Source of the DNA: an uncultured Bacteroidota bacterium
GTDB lineage: Bacteria; Bacteroidota; Bacteroidia; Flavobacteriales; Flavobacteriaceae
Length of the DNA: 59,468 nucleotides
Direction: 5' to 3'
Assembly (NCBI GenBank): GCA_902593075.1
Contig: CACJHA010000003.1
Coordinates: forward strand, 1 to 59,468
Below are positions 52,636 to 59,468 of the stretch, one piece after another (within the stretch, counting starts at the first letter, position 1; the number at the start of each line of letters is the position of its first letter). The notes under the pieces are model-generated. The model saw only the letters and a program-made list of their open reading frames with translations. It had not been told where the DNA came from and did no database searches. Both the position numbers and the translations under genes were made by a program.

Positions 52636-53655
52636 ATGACAAATAATGACCTCCTAGATTTGAAGAGTAAACCAACGTTTAAAGATATAGTTGAAGCAAA
52701 AAACAGAATTAGTAAGTTCATTGTTGATACACCGATTATTTCGTCTTCAATTTTAAATGATTGGTTAGGACACAAAATATTTTTCAAGGCCGATAGCTTT
52801 CAAAAAATTGGAGCATTTAAATCGAGAGGAGCTAGTAATGCTATTTCCTGGCTTGTAGAGGAGGATAAAAAACCAAGAAAAATAGTCGCAAATAGTTCTG
52901 GTAATCACGCCCAAGCGGTCGCCTGGGCTTCACGTCAATTTGGAATACCATCAACTATCTTTATGCCAGACTATGCATCCAAAATTAAAATTCAAGCAAC
53001 TAGATCATACGGTGCTGAAGTTGTTCTTTCACCCACTAGAGACGAATCTGATAATAAAGTACTAAATGCGTCTAGAAATGAAGATGTTTATTGGTTACCA
53101 CCGTTTAACAACAAGCAAGTTATTGCTGGGCAAGGTACTGCGACTCTTGAAGCATTTAGAAAACTAAAGTCAGTCGATGCCGTTTTTGCACCATGTGGCG
53201 GAGGTGGACTCCTATCGGGAGCTCTTATTACTACCAGACAATTGTGTCCTTCTGCAAAAGTAATTGGTGCAGAACCTTTAAATGCTAACGATGCTGTTCA
53301 ATCCGTTAGATTGAATTCTATTCAAAGATTAAAAGGAATTCCCAATACAATAGCTGACGGAGCAATGACTATGGCGGTAGGTGATATAACTTTTGAATTT
53401 TTAAAAAAATTAGATGAATTCTATGAGGTTGATGAAGACAAAATTATTTATTGGACACAGTGGTTAAGTCATATGCTAAAAATTCAAATCGAACCTACTT
53501 GCGCAATGACAATGGACGCTGCTTTTAGATGGTTGAAAAAACAATCACAAAAAAAAGAAATTCTTATTATTCTATCTGGTGGTAATGTAGATGATATAAC
53601 AAGAAGGAAGATTTGGAAAAAAAACCACCTTAATATTATGCCAAATGATCTTTAA
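52636..53655 (+). CDS. Threonine/serine dehydratase, PLP fold type II
   Basis: A 339-residue PLP enzyme that deaminates threonine or serine (catabolic TdcB/racemase-like branch; no C-terminal ACT regulatory domain as in IlvA). The PLP lysine is in KIGAFKSRGASNAISW (about residue 62), the phosphate loop is PCGGGGLLSG, and SSGNHAQAVAWASRQFGIPSTIFMP is the substrate loop. Activity as serine racemase or 3-hydroxyaspartate dehydratase is also possible for this branch. It is divergent from the 248-residue secreted protein and stands alone on its strand. Confidence 0.9.
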   Translation: MTNNDLLDLKSKPTFKDIVEAKNRISKFIVDTPIISSSILNDWLGHKIFFKADSFQKIGAFKSRGASNAISWLVEEDKKPRKIVANSSGNHAQAVAWASRQFGIPSTIFMPDYASKIKIQATRSYGAEVVLSPTRDESDNKVLNASRNEDVYWLPPFNNKQVIAGQGTATLEAFRKLKSVDAVFAPCGGGGLLSGALITTRQLCPSAKVIGAEPLNANDAVQSVRLNSIQRLKGIPNTIADGAMTMAVGDITFEFLKKLDEFYEVDEDKIIYWTQWLSHMLKIQIEPTCAMTMDAAFRWLKKQSQKKEILIILSGGNVDDITRRKIWKKNHLNIMPNDL

Positions 53656-53663
53656 GTACTTAT

Positions 53664-56600
53664 TTATGGTGAAATAGAATTAATTATTTTTTTGTTTTTT
53701 TCAAGCCTTTCATTTAATTCATTTAATCTTAAGTGAGCATCGTTACCAATTTCTTGATCTGATCTAGATAACATGCTATATAAGTAGTTGTATTGTGCTA
53801 CTAGCATTGGCTGCATGTAAGTCCCTTCTTTGGTTGTCATATCCTCTTGAACTTTTAAGACTAGATTTTTATCCCTTTTGTTCAATTTTTTTTCCGAAAG
53901 CATTTTTTCAATTTTATTTTCTAGATTTTTGGCTTCCGTAATCTTCTTAGTAACTTTAAGTTGAAATAATTCTAAATTTCTAAGATCCTGATTTGAAACA
54001 GATAATTTTGGGTCCTTCCTTATAATAAACTCTGTCATTAACTTTTTCTCGCCTAAAGACAGCACAGCTTTATATTTTCCAGGACAAACAAGAGGTCCAT
54101 TTTTGAAAGATTTATTTTCATCTTTATCCCATGACCCTCGGTGTCTCATATCCCACCTAAATCTGTTTAAACCAGATTGAATTTTTAAGCTCTTTGTAGT
54201 TATAGATTCGTATTGACTCAATGCCATATTATAAGATGTGTCTGTTTTGTCTTCAACCGATGAATTTGAAAATGAATTTATTAGATTATCGTCTTTATCA
54301 TAAAAGGAAATATTTATTTTTTCGTGTTCATCATTATTTAAATAATAATCTAAAACCACACCAGATTGAGGGTAAAAATTATTTGAATTCCTAGACGCTC
54401 TATATCTGTATCTGAAAGTTTCAGAAGGTTTAACTAGATAGGGCCTATCAACTTCATAATCATGATGTAAAAAATTAATTCTATCTAAGATCCAAAATGA
54501 CCTACCCATAGTTGAAAGGATAATATCATTTCTATGAACTTTAAGATCAGTTATAGGAGTAATTGGTAGATTTTGTTGAAATGATTCCCAATTTTCTCCG
54601 CCGTTTCTTGAAATAAATATTCCAAATTCTGTCCCAGCAAATAACAATCCTTTTGCATTGGGATCTTCTCTAACCACTCTTACTGGAAAGTCCGAGGGAA
54701 TACCGTTTGTTATTAATTTCCAAGTCTCTCCATAGTTCGTTGTTTTATATATATATGGAGACCAGTCACCAAGTTGATATCTCAAAACAGTCACAAATGC
54801 AGTGCTCTGTTCGTGTTTTGATGGTTCAACGGAATCTACTCTACCACCTTTTTTTAAACTCTTTGGGGTAACATTTTTCCAACTTTTACCACTATCTCTT
54901 GTAATATGAATAAGTCCATCATTAGATCCAACCCAAATCTGCCCTTTTTCAATAGCAGATTCTCTGATGGAATAAATGGTGCTATAGAATTCTTCTCCGG
55001 TCACATCTCTTGTAATCGGCGAACCTGAAATTACTTGTTTACTTGGATCAAATTCAGTTAGATCAGGGGAAATTTTTTCCCAAGTAATTCCTTGGTCTGT
55101 AGTTTTGTGAACAAACTGGGACCCATGATAAATAACCTTTTCATCGTGAGGTGAAATATGAATTGGCGAGACTCTTTGGAATCTAAATTTAAGGTCTTTT
55201 GGGTTGTGTCCATACATATTAGCTGCTCCAACATAAAACTGCTTTTCTTGACCGGTTTCTTTATTATATACACCAAATCTTCCTTTACAATTTGAATAAA
55301 CTATATTTGGATTTATTGGATTTGGAACAGCAGGTCCTGTTTCACATCCGCCTGTTTGCATTATCCAAGCATTAGGTCCTGCTTGCATTGGATATGGAGG
55401 AAGACTAGGAACTGAAATAGTAGTTGAATTATCTTGTTGACCGCCATAGAGCCAGTAGGGATATTGATTATCAACTTCAACTTGATAAATTTCTGCTGTT
55501 GGTTGATTAAATTGAGTGGTCCAACTTTTACCACCATTAAATGTGATATTTGCACCTCCATCATTAGACTGGATCCATATGTTGGTGTTGTTAGGGTTAA
55601 TCCATATATCATGATTGTCACCATGCGGGGTTCTCATTATTTTCCAAGTTTTACCTGCATCACTAGATATCATAAATCTATTCGCATTGGAAAAAATGAT
55701 ATCTGCATTTTTTGGATCTGCCTCCAGATTACAGTAATAAAAAGGTCTATTAACTAATTCTTTTCTGTAGCTCATTGGAGTAAAGTTTTTACCTCTATCA
55801 TATGATGTATAAACTCCACCCTGACTATTATCAGCCTCAATCAGAGCATAGACTCTGTCAGGATCTGCAGCAGTTGTAGCAAGGTCTATTTTGCCAATTA
55901 ACCCTTTAGGAAGACCTTTTTTTAATTTCCTCCAAGTTTTACCAGCATCAGTAGATTTATATATGCCCCCTTCTTCTGATCCACTAATAATTGTCCAAGG
56001 TTTTCTCTCTCCTCTCCAAGAGGCAGCATATATTACATTTGGATTGTCGGGGGATAGTTCAATATCAACGACACCTATTTTATTAGAAATAAAAAGAATA
56101 TTTTCCCATGTTTTTCCTCCATCTAAAGATTTATATAAACCTCTTTCTTCATTTGGTTGAAAGGGTTGCCCGATAGCAGCTACATAGACTATATCTGGAT
56201 TGTCTGGGTGAGTTTCAACAGCTCCAATTTGTCCTACATTTTTAAGACCAATATGGGACCATGATTTACCTGCGTCTGTTGATTTATAAATTCCTTTACC
56301 TACAATTACATTGGATCGGATACCATCGGACCCAGTACCAACATAAATTATAGATGGTTTTTTTTGATAAACTCTGATTGCTCCTATTGAAGGTGATTTA
56401 AAGAAACCATCGCTTATATTATTCCAATTCAAACCAGCATCTGTTGATTTCCACAAACCTCCACCAGTTGTTCCCATGTAAAATGTAAATTGATTATTAT
56501 TTACGCCACAAACTGAAGTTACCCTACCGCCTCTAGTGGGACCAACATTTCTGTATTTTAGCTCCTTGAAATTAGGAATAGATTTCTCTTCAGTTAAAGG

Positions 56601-56672
56601 TTCTTGACCTCGAAGATTGAGATATGAAAAAAAGAATATCACAAGACTTATCTTTAAAATATTGTTTGTCAT
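53664..56672 (-). CDS. Secreted BNR/Asp-box (VPS10/sortilin-like) repeat protein
   Basis: A 1002-residue secreted protein with a signal peptide (LKISLVIFFFSYLNLRGQ) and two beta-propeller-like domains carrying about ten Asp-box motifs of the S-x-D-x-G-x-x-W type (STDAGLNW, STDAGKSW, SLDGGKTW, STDAGKTW, SSDAGKTW, TRDSGKSW, SRNGGENW and others). The C-terminal third is a helical/beta region ending in a coiled-coil-like lysine-rich part. Proteins like this are annotated as glycosyl hydrolase-like or VPS10 proteins, but no catalytic residues are established. It ends the FG-GAP/MBL/BNR leftward group. Confidence 0.88.
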   Translation of the reverse strand: MTNNILKISLVIFFFSYLNLRGQEPLTEEKSIPNFKELKYRNVGPTRGGRVTSVCGVNNNQFTFYMGTTGGGLWKSTDAGLNWNNISDGFFKSPSIGAIRVYQKKPSIIYVGTGSDGIRSNVIVGKGIYKSTDAGKSWSHIGLKNVGQIGAVETHPDNPDIVYVAAIGQPFQPNEERGLYKSLDGGKTWENILFISNKIGVVDIELSPDNPNVIYAASWRGERKPWTIISGSEEGGIYKSTDAGKTWRKLKKGLPKGLIGKIDLATTAADPDRVYALIEADNSQGGVYTSYDRGKNFTPMSYRKELVNRPFYYCNLEADPKNADIIFSNANRFMISSDAGKTWKIMRTPHGDNHDIWINPNNTNIWIQSNDGGANITFNGGKSWTTQFNQPTAEIYQVEVDNQYPYWLYGGQQDNSTTISVPSLPPYPMQAGPNAWIMQTGGCETGPAVPNPINPNIVYSNCKGRFGVYNKETGQEKQFYVGAANMYGHNPKDLKFRFQRVSPIHISPHDEKVIYHGSQFVHKTTDQGITWEKISPDLTEFDPSKQVISGSPITRDVTGEEFYSTIYSIRESAIEKGQIWVGSNDGLIHITRDSGKSWKNVTPKSLKKGGRVDSVEPSKHEQSTAFVTVLRYQLGDWSPYIYKTTNYGETWKLITNGIPSDFPVRVVREDPNAKGLLFAGTEFGIFISRNGGENWESFQQNLPITPITDLKVHRNDIILSTMGRSFWILDRINFLHHDYEVDRPYLVKPSETFRYRYRASRNSNNFYPQSGVVLDYYLNNDEHEKINISFYDKDDNLINSFSNSSVEDKTDTSYNMALSQYESITTKSLKIQSGLNRFRWDMRHRGSWDKDENKSFKNGPLVCPGKYKAVLSLGEKKLMTEFIIRKDPKLSVSNQDLRNLELFQLKVTKKITEAKNLENKIEKMLSEKKLNKRDKNLVLKVQEDMTTKEGTYMQPMLVAQYNYLYSMLSRSDQEIGNDAHLRLNELNERLEKNKKIINSISP

Positions 56673-56757
56673 GGTTTAATGGGTTTAAATTATTTATCTA
56701 ATTAACTTAAAGTTAAGGTTTTATATAAAAGTTAGAGGTTAATTAAATAATTAATTC

Positions 56758-57708
56758 TTATTCAACTATAAATTTCTGAAGATGCACAGGGAAAATTACT
56801 TTTGTCTTTGGTGAGACCTCAGTTACTTTTTTTCGAAATGGGATTAATTTATTTTTTATACTAACTTCTTGTGAAAAACTGTAAGGCATTCTAAAATTGT
56901 CCCAGTGAGTCGGAATTACTATTCTAGGGAAACCAGTTACAGTTAACAATCTTTCATCATATTTATACATGTTAAATCTAGAAAGATTAACCCCAGCTAG
57001 TAATATATCTGGGTCAAGACCTTCAATTTCTCTTTCGATAAAGTTCATAGACCCCATGGTCAAAATTTTTTGATTATTTATTCTTAACATAAACATTAAA
57101 GATCCTCCTTCAATAAATTGATTTATCCTCAAGGGTGCCACAACTTCTCCACTTTTGTAAGTTTCTGAACTAAAGTAGTGTTTATCAGCTAATGCAGAAT
57201 GTATTCCAGGGATTACACGAACAGAGAACCCATCAAATTGATAATCTTCTCCTCCTTTCACAGTGTAAAGTTTATCTTTTTTTACTCCGTAGGCTTCCAA
57301 TATAGAAATAGTTGTTTCTGTTCCAATAATTTTGGCACCTGTTAATTTTGCAATAAAAGGGACATCAGCAAGATGATCAAAATGAGAGTGATGAATAAAA
57401 ATAAAATCTGCTTTTTGAATAATTTTTTTAATTAAAATAGTGTCTGATTCGTAGACATCGGTTCTTTTAAAACTTTTTCTTTGGTCATTGCTATTAATCT
57501 CAGAACTTTTAAGATTAGATGGAAGTTTAATTGAAGATTGCCCTAATTTTATTCTCGATATATATGGGTCAAGTAAAATTATAGTTTTCCCATCCGTAAT
57601 TTCAAAACCAGCAGTTCCAAAATATCTAAAATCCAGTGGACCTTTCACGCTTTGAGATAAAACGTTAAAGTGAAAGCCCATCAAAAAAAATAAAATTAAT
57701 TTTTTCAT
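56758..57708 (-). CDS. Secreted metallo-beta-lactamase-fold hydrolase (UlaG-like)
   Basis: A 316-residue exported protein: signal peptide LILFFLMGFHFNVLSQ, then an MBL-fold domain with the metal motif HHSHFDHLAD (HxHxDH, about residues 100-109), FRYFGTAGFEITDGKTIILLDPYIS at the start and the metal-site IPTHWDNFRMPYS near the C terminus. The pattern resembles the UlaG/beta-lactamase superfamily 2 branch. Substrate unknown; export suggests a periplasmic or surface hydrolase. It follows the FG-GAP gene by 5 bases and precedes the BNR gene by 85 bases. Confidence 0.85.
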   Translation of the reverse strand: MKKLILFFLMGFHFNVLSQSVKGPLDFRYFGTAGFEITDGKTIILLDPYISRIKLGQSSIKLPSNLKSSEINSNDQRKSFKRTDVYESDTILIKKIIQKADFIFIHHSHFDHLADVPFIAKLTGAKIIGTETTISILEAYGVKKDKLYTVKGGEDYQFDGFSVRVIPGIHSALADKHYFSSETYKSGEVVAPLRINQFIEGGSLMFMLRINNQKILTMGSMNFIEREIEGLDPDILLAGVNLSRFNMYKYDERLLTVTGFPRIVIPTHWDNFRMPYSFSQEVSIKNKLIPFRKKVTEVSPKTKVIFPVHLQKFIVE

Positions 57709-57713
57709 AAAGA

Positions 57714-58847
57714 CTATTTATTTTTATTTAAGTAATAATAGTTCAAATCATCCGAATTACTCTCAATTATGTCCAGAAAAGAGTCACCATTTATGTCAAA
57801 GGCTTTAATATCATAGGTGTTAAAATTTTCTTTTTTAATTAATTCTTTTTTCCATCCCATTTTTCCTAGATTGAAAAAAACTGAATTAGGGCTTTTTGAA
57901 TTTCCAATCACTATATCGGGGTCTCCATCATTATCAAAATCTCCAATGTCAACAGAGTAAGATAAATCATTTTCTTTATCAAAGTGATTGGATATATTGT
58001 AGTTCAAACTTTTATCGCCGTAAAAAATTGTATTAGGAGCATTGATATTAGCACAAATAATGTCATAAAAATTGTCATTATTTATATCGGCAACTTCAAC
58101 TGCTCTAGTATTTTCGTTTTCACTTCCAAAAGAAATTTTTTTATTGAAATTTAATTTACCATCATTTAAATAAATGAAGTTTTTTTGATTATCTCTGTTT
58201 GCTAAAATTAAATCAATATCTCCATCAAAGTCTATATCAATTGCCTCAACATCAATTGTTGAATCTGACTTTGAACCAAAAAACAAAACTTGATTGAAAT
58301 AACCATCACCATCATTTAAACATATTTCATTTACATAACCTCTGTTTGTAATTAGAATATCTAAATCATTATCTTGATCGATATCTGACAACACAATATT
58401 TCTGGTTGGTGAGTTCATGCTTCCAAAATTTCCTTTAAATATAAAGTTCCCTTTGCCATCATTTTCAAAAATATTATTTGGAGCTCTGTCGTTTCCAACA
58501 GCAATATCTAGATCCCCATCATTATCGAAATCGCCTAATTCTGTTGAATAACTGGTACTACTCAAGGCACCTAAATTCTTTGAAACTGTAAAAATACCGT
58601 TACCATTGTTAAAGAAAACTTGATTCTGTGCTGGCCAATGTCTTCCATTTGCAACAACGATATCTATATCTCCGTCACCATCAATATCTCCTAAATCCAA
58701 AGAGGCTGTTTTTAGTTTTAAGTCACCAAGTACCAAACGATTACTAGATAGAAAACTACTTTCAGTATTATTTGCTTGAGAAGCACATTCAAAAATAAAA
58801 ACTAGAAAAAAGAAAATTTTTATAATCTGTTTAGTTTTGTTCAACAT
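57714..58847 (-). CDS. Secreted FG-GAP/VCBS repeat protein
   Basis: A 377-residue exported protein; I start at the ATG at 58847 (MLNKTKQIIKIFFFLVFIFE, a good signal peptide) rather than at 58877. Seven or so repeats of the form D-x-D-x-D-G-D-x-D-I/L (LGDIDGDGDIDIVVANG, LGDFDNDGDLDIAVGN, AIDIDFDGDIDLILAN, IGDFDNDGDPDIVIGN) form a calcium-binding integrin-type beta propeller. It has no catalytic domain. Likely a surface or secreted binding protein. It precedes the MBL gene by 5 bases. Confidence 0.88.
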   Translation of the reverse strand: MLNKTKQIIKIFFFLVFIFECASQANNTESSFLSSNRLVLGDLKLKTASLDLGDIDGDGDIDIVVANGRHWPAQNQVFFNNGNGIFTVSKNLGALSSTSYSTELGDFDNDGDLDIAVGNDRAPNNIFENDGKGNFIFKGNFGSMNSPTRNIVLSDIDQDNDLDILITNRGYVNEICLNDGDGYFNQVLFFGSKSDSTIDVEAIDIDFDGDIDLILANRDNQKNFIYLNDGKLNFNKKISFGSENENTRAVEVADINNDNFYDIICANINAPNTIFYGDKSLNYNISNHFDKENDLSYSVDIGDFDNDGDPDIVIGNSKSPNSVFFNLGKMGWKKELIKKENFNTYDIKAFDINGDSFLDIIESNSDDLNYYYLNKNK

Positions 58848-58938
58848 GTTGACCACAAAAAAATTAAATAAATTCATTTTTCATTATGTTAGATTAATAA
58901 GACATCTGTTACTCAATTTAGTCATATATTTATCAAAT

Positions 58939-59468
58939 ATGTATAGATATTTATTTATAATTTTTGTGTTTGTTTTTTTTAATTGTTCTGACAATAAAAA
59001 CAATTTTTCAACTAGTAAAAAAAATGTCGATGGCATCGCGAAAAAAGTAGAAATTTTCAGAGACAATTGGGGAATCAATCATATATACGCGGAGAATGAA
59101 AATGATTTATTTTTCGCTCAAGGTTACGCTGCAGCAAAAGACAGATTGTTTCAATTTGAGATATGGAGAAGGCAAGCATTGGGTAATTTATCAGAAATCT
59201 TGGGATCTAGAGAACTTGACAGAGATATTGGGGTTAGGTTATTTAAGTTTAGAGGAAACATGGATGACGAATTAAATCATTATCATCCGAAAGGTAAACA
59301 AATTATTGAGTCTTTTGTAAGTGGGGTTAATGCATATATTGACGAGATTCTAAAAACCCCAAAAAAGCTCCCACTACCATTTAAAATGTTAGGAATAAAA
59401 CCTCAAAAATGGACTCCAGAGGTTGTAATATCTAGACATCAAGGATTATTAGGGAATATTGGACAGGA
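58939..59468 (+). CDS. Penicillin acylase (Ntn-hydrolase) family lipoprotein, N-terminal part
   Basis: The plus strand is open from the ATG at 58939 to the window end without a stop, giving 176 residues of a larger protein. The signal MYRYLFIIFVFVFFNCS carries a lipobox-like cysteine. VEIFRDNWGINHIYAENENDLFFAQGYAAAKDRLFQFE is the conserved N-terminal block of the penicillin G/acyl-homoserine-lactone acylase family, with the GYAAAKDRLFQ segment typical of the alpha subunit. The catalytic serine that starts the beta subunit lies beyond the window. Substrates could be acyl amides of several kinds. It is divergent from the FG-GAP gene. Confidence 0.9.
   Translation, partial: MYRYLFIIFVFVFFNCSDNKNNFSTSKKNVDGIAKKVEIFRDNWGINHIYAENENDLFFAQGYAAAKDRLFQFEIWRRQALGNLSEILGSRELDRDIGVRLFKFRGNMDDELNHYHPKGKQIIESFVSGVNAYIDEILKTPKKLPLPFKMLGIKPQKWTPEVVISRHQGLLGNIGQ

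Noticed and set aside
58884-59078. Minus-strand open frame of 64 residues at the right edge
   Set aside because: It lies antisense to the clear start of the penicillin-acylase-family gene at 58939, has no family pattern, and its leucine/lysine-rich content is what antisense AT-rich coding DNA gives.

Overview
The window looks like an ordinary chromosomal segment from a marine, streamlined member of the Flavobacteriia (Bacteroidota). The DNA is strongly AT-rich, and genes are packed with gaps of a few bases or overlaps of 1-14 nt. Promoters, where visible, have the Bacteroidota -7 box TAnnTTTG. The gene set includes gliding genes gldE and gldD, a SusC/SusD pair, DUF4270, a DksA-like protein without zinc cysteines, a long eukaryote-like IleS, and an atpDC pair apart from the other ATP synthase genes. 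I see no tRNA, rRNA, insertion sequence, phage, CRISPR array or origin, and no gene-free stretch above 300 bases. Several genes can only start at TTG (5-formyl-THF cyclo-ligase, panC, gldE, the BASS transporter, and probably the TonB receptor after recO), and two start at GTG (rng, the acyltransferase).

Region by region. 1-9.8 kb: the end of rsmI, then recJ; a leftward uvrC-DUF3108-M23 peptidase-pgi block; a 5-formyl-THF cyclo-ligase; and lspA at the end of the ileS-dksA operon, with an adhesin-head-like secreted protein inserted between dksA and lspA. 9.8-21 kb: leftward ileS, a TonB receptor, recO, glutamate dehydrogenase, radA, a flippase-like membrane protein and panC. 21-23.7 kb: rightward glycogen-synthase-like protein and a DUF4270 lipoprotein carrying calcium-binding thrombospondin type 3 repeats.

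23.8-32 kb: a tight seven-gene leftward operon. In transcription order it encodes a YpdA-like flavoprotein reductase, a glycerate kinase, a GntP-family permease, an SsuD-like FMN monooxygenase, an SGLT-like sodium/solute symporter, and a GT2/GT39 glycosyltransferase pair. This is the most interesting part: the first five genes could together take up and desulfonate an organosulfonate and feed the carbon into glycolysis through glycerate. That is a hypothesis. A perfect 9-bp inverted repeat upstream is a candidate operator.

32-47 kb: an acyltransferase; atpD-atpC; recX; an hup / 29-residue basic protein / rng operon with two hairpins in the rng leader; mutY-ssb-gldE-gldD; a BASS transporter with thiolase; a small secreted protein; a phosphatase-like protein with a small lipoprotein; then 3-hydroxyacyl-CoA dehydrogenase and etfBA, so thiolase, dehydrogenase and ETF lie close together as fatty-acid or acyl-CoA oxidation functions. 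47-59.5 kb: an outer-membrane and secreted region with a SusCD pair ending in a strong bidirectional terminator, a duplicated-domain secreted protein, a threonine dehydratase, then a BNR-repeat protein, a secreted metallo-beta-lactamase-fold protein, an FG-GAP protein, and the start of a penicillin-acylase-family lipoprotein cut by the window edge.
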